NCBI GenBank assembly: GCA_007119305.1
Contig: SKPY01000210.1
Coordinates: 1 to 5,744 of the forward strand
DNA length: 5,744 nt
Direction: 5' to 3'
Source of the DNA: Nitriliruptorales bacterium
GTDB lineage: Bacteria > Actinomycetota > Nitriliruptoria > Euzebyales > Egibacteraceae
Below are positions 5,037 through 5,744 of this stretch, piece after piece. Every line of letters starts with the position of its first letter. Position 1 is the first letter of the stretch. The notes beneath the pieces are model-generated. The model did not search any database. It was not told the DNA's origin and saw only the letters and a program-made list of their open reading frames with translations. Both the position numbers and the translations under genes were made by a program.

Positions 5037-5048
5037 GAAGGAGACGGC

Positions 5049-5513
5049 ATGTCCAAGATCGTCGTGGGCGTCGACGGCTCGCCGGAGTCCCACCGGGCGC
5101 TGCGCTGGGCGCTGTCCCAGGCGCGCTTCTACGACGCCGACGTCGAAGCCGTCCACGTCTACACCTACACCCTGCCCGACGTACCCGACAGCGCCGTGGG
5201 CCATCCCGAGCTCATCGACGAGGTGATCGCCTCCGCCAAGCAGCGTGCCGGCAGGGTCATCAACGAGGCCGTGCAGGCCGCGGGTGAGCTGGCTGAAGGT
5301 GTCACGGTCGACCAGCACCTCATCCGCGGACGCGAAGCGGCCGAGCACCTCATGCGCGCGGCCGCGGACGCCCAGCTGCTGGTGGTCGGTTCGCGTGGCC
5401 TGGGCGGGTTCGCGAAGCTCCTGCTGGGCTCGGTAAGCCAGAAGTGCATCGACCACGCGCAGTGCACCGTCATGGTCGTCCGCGGTGAACCCCCGCCCCT
5501 GCCGGCGCGCTGA
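5049..5513 (+). CDS. Universal stress protein (UspA superfamily), ATP-binding type
   Basis: 154 residues from ATG5049, with AAGGAG (5038-5043) 5 nt upstream; an upstream in-frame ATG at 5019 lacks a site and adds residues not typical of the family. A single Usp domain: first strand and loop KIVVGVDGSPES (D9 contacts adenine in this family), helix ALRWALSQA, strand VEAVHVYTY, middle helix with ELIDEVIASAKQRAG, strand VTVDQHLIRG, then VVGSRGLGGFAKLLLGSVSQ at 112-131. That last part is the complete G-x2-G-x9-G-(S/T) nucleotide-binding motif (G114, G117, G127, S128). It ends with CTVMVVRG and a short Pro-rich tail. The likely role is an ATP-dependent cytoplasmic stress or dormancy factor. The large regulatory region upstream fits controlled expression. 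Confidence 0.95.
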   Translation: MSKIVVGVDGSPESHRALRWALSQARFYDADVEAVHVYTYTLPDVPDSAVGHPELIDEVIASAKQRAGRVINEAVQAAGELAEGVTVDQHLIRGREAAEHLMRAAADAQLLVVGSRGLGGFAKLLLGSVSQKCIDHAQCTVMVVRGEPPPLPAR

Positions 5514-5552
5514 CCCGAGCACCCACGGTGTCCCGCGCACGCACGCAGGTGG

Positions 5553-5744
5553 TCATGAGCCGCGGGCCGCGGTGACGGCCCGCGCCCCCAGCAGCACGTG
5601 ACCGAGCACGCTCGCGCCGAGCAGGACGAGACCGGCCAGCGTGAGCGCGGACAGGTCCGCGCCGCTGAGGCGGGAGCCGGCCACGGCGACGACGAGCGCG
5701 GCCGCAGCGGCGTTGTGCACGACGAGCCGTGGCAGCGCGAAGCG
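5553..5744 (-). CDS. Membrane protein, C-terminal fragment
   Basis: On the minus strand the last 63 codons enter from the window edge and stop at TGA 5555-5553. The frame is too short, and lacks a start, to be listed as a full gene. The translation has two hydrophobic segments, LVVHNAAAAALVVAVAG and LTLAGLVLLGASVLGHVLLG, joined by a short SRLSGADLSA loop, followed by a basic tail (ARAVTAARGS). This is a typical two-helix end of a polytopic membrane protein. The fragment is too small to name a family. It converges on usp with a 39-nt gap. Confidence 0.65.
   Translation of the reverse strand, partial: RFALPRLVVHNAAAAALVVAVAGSRLSGADLSALTLAGLVLLGASVLGHVLLGARAVTAARGS
5561..5584. terminator. Hairpin downstream of usp, inside the end of the converging gene
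   Basis: CGCGGGCCG (5561-5569) and CGGCCCGCG (5576-5584) form a perfect 9-bp stem with a 6-nt loop (CGGTGA), starting 48 nt after the usp stop. It overlaps the last codons of the opposing membrane gene. It may end usp transcription. There is no T-run. Confidence 0.4.

Larger units (their letters stand above)
4418..5048. other. Long non-coding stretch rich in dyads between the small gene and usp
   Basis: About 630 bp with no convincing gene on either strand: the open frames are low-complexity Arg/Pro/Ala-rich products typical of GC-rich non-coding DNA. No tRNA-like T-loop was found. It does hold, in order: a TTGACA on the minus strand (4492-4497) that may be the -35 of the small hypothetical gene; CCACA-GCA-TGTGG (4463-4475); a near-perfect palindrome GTCGGCC-T-GGCCGAC (4554-4568); a 15-bp imperfect stem (4573-4619); several GGGCC-N4-GGCCC-like boxes (4761-5036); and GTACGC/GCGTAC arms (4818-4823, 4840-4845). 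It looks regulatory, or partly transcribed as leader or small RNA. Confidence 0.55.

Noticed and set aside
4418..5048. A tRNA (including tRNA-Sec) or CRISPR array in the long gap
   Set aside because: No T-loop with matching acceptor stem and no regularly spaced direct repeats were found by eye. The repeated GGGCC motifs are irregularly spaced.
4494..5540. 348-residue minus-strand open frame across the non-coding stretch and usp
   Set aside because: It lies antisense to the clear usp gene, and its remaining part is low-complexity sequence. The long open frame is explained by few stops in GC-rich DNA.

Overview
The window is very GC-rich and its coding third positions are almost all G or C. 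Together with a DUF1918 protein (a small family found mostly in Actinobacteria), an actinobacterial-style ECF sigma/anti-sigma pair and a candidate leaderless promoter, this points to a high-GC actinobacterium. The deep-branching Nitriliruptoria/Euzebya/Egibacter-type lineages are possible, but I cannot place it from this sequence alone.

Layout. (1) 1-142, minus strand: N-terminal fragment of an XRE-type helix-turn-helix regulator with a candidate leaderless promoter. (2) 143-3260, plus strand: a compact operon. It encodes an ECF sigma factor, a zinc-binding anti-sigma factor (stop/start overlap GTGA), an ArsM-like SAM methyltransferase fused to a cupin (overlap ATGA), and a second ArsM-like methyltransferase. 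It closes with a strong 16-bp hairpin. (3) 3274-3723 minus and 3944-4138 plus: a divergent SRPBCC protein and DUF1918 protein. (4) 4154-4417, minus: a small unrecognised protein. (5) 4418-5048: a roughly 630-bp non-coding stretch rich in dyads and in repeated GGGCC-N4-GGCCC-like boxes. (6) 5049-5513: an ATP-binding universal stress protein. (7) 5553-5744, minus: the C-terminus of a membrane protein.

The main discovery is in the second methyltransferase. The frame opened at 2437 meets a TGA at 3040-3042 and then continues, in the same frame and with the same codon bias and family-like sequence, to a TAG at 3217. The terminator begins 3 nt after that TAG. The TGA lies exactly where the neighbouring paralogue in the same operon has its conserved cysteine (W-A-G-C-I-A-G-A against W-T-A-[TGA]-I-A-G-A). 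Immediately 3' of the TGA is a two-part stem-loop (6 bp plus 7 bp, apical loop CGUGU starting 16 nt after the TGA) that matches the usual form of a bacterial SECIS element. I read this gene as a selenoprotein: an ArsM-like methyltransferase with selenocysteine in place of the metalloid-binding cysteine.

Working model (inference): the ECF sigma factor, held by a thiol/zinc anti-sigma factor, switches on two related methyltransferases, one Cys-type with a cupin and one Sec-type, probably acting on arsenic, selenium or a related soft element. Downstream, the SRPBCC/DUF1918 pair and the universal stress protein carry DosR/OsdR-like palindromes and may belong to a separate dormancy or hypoxia-type regulon.
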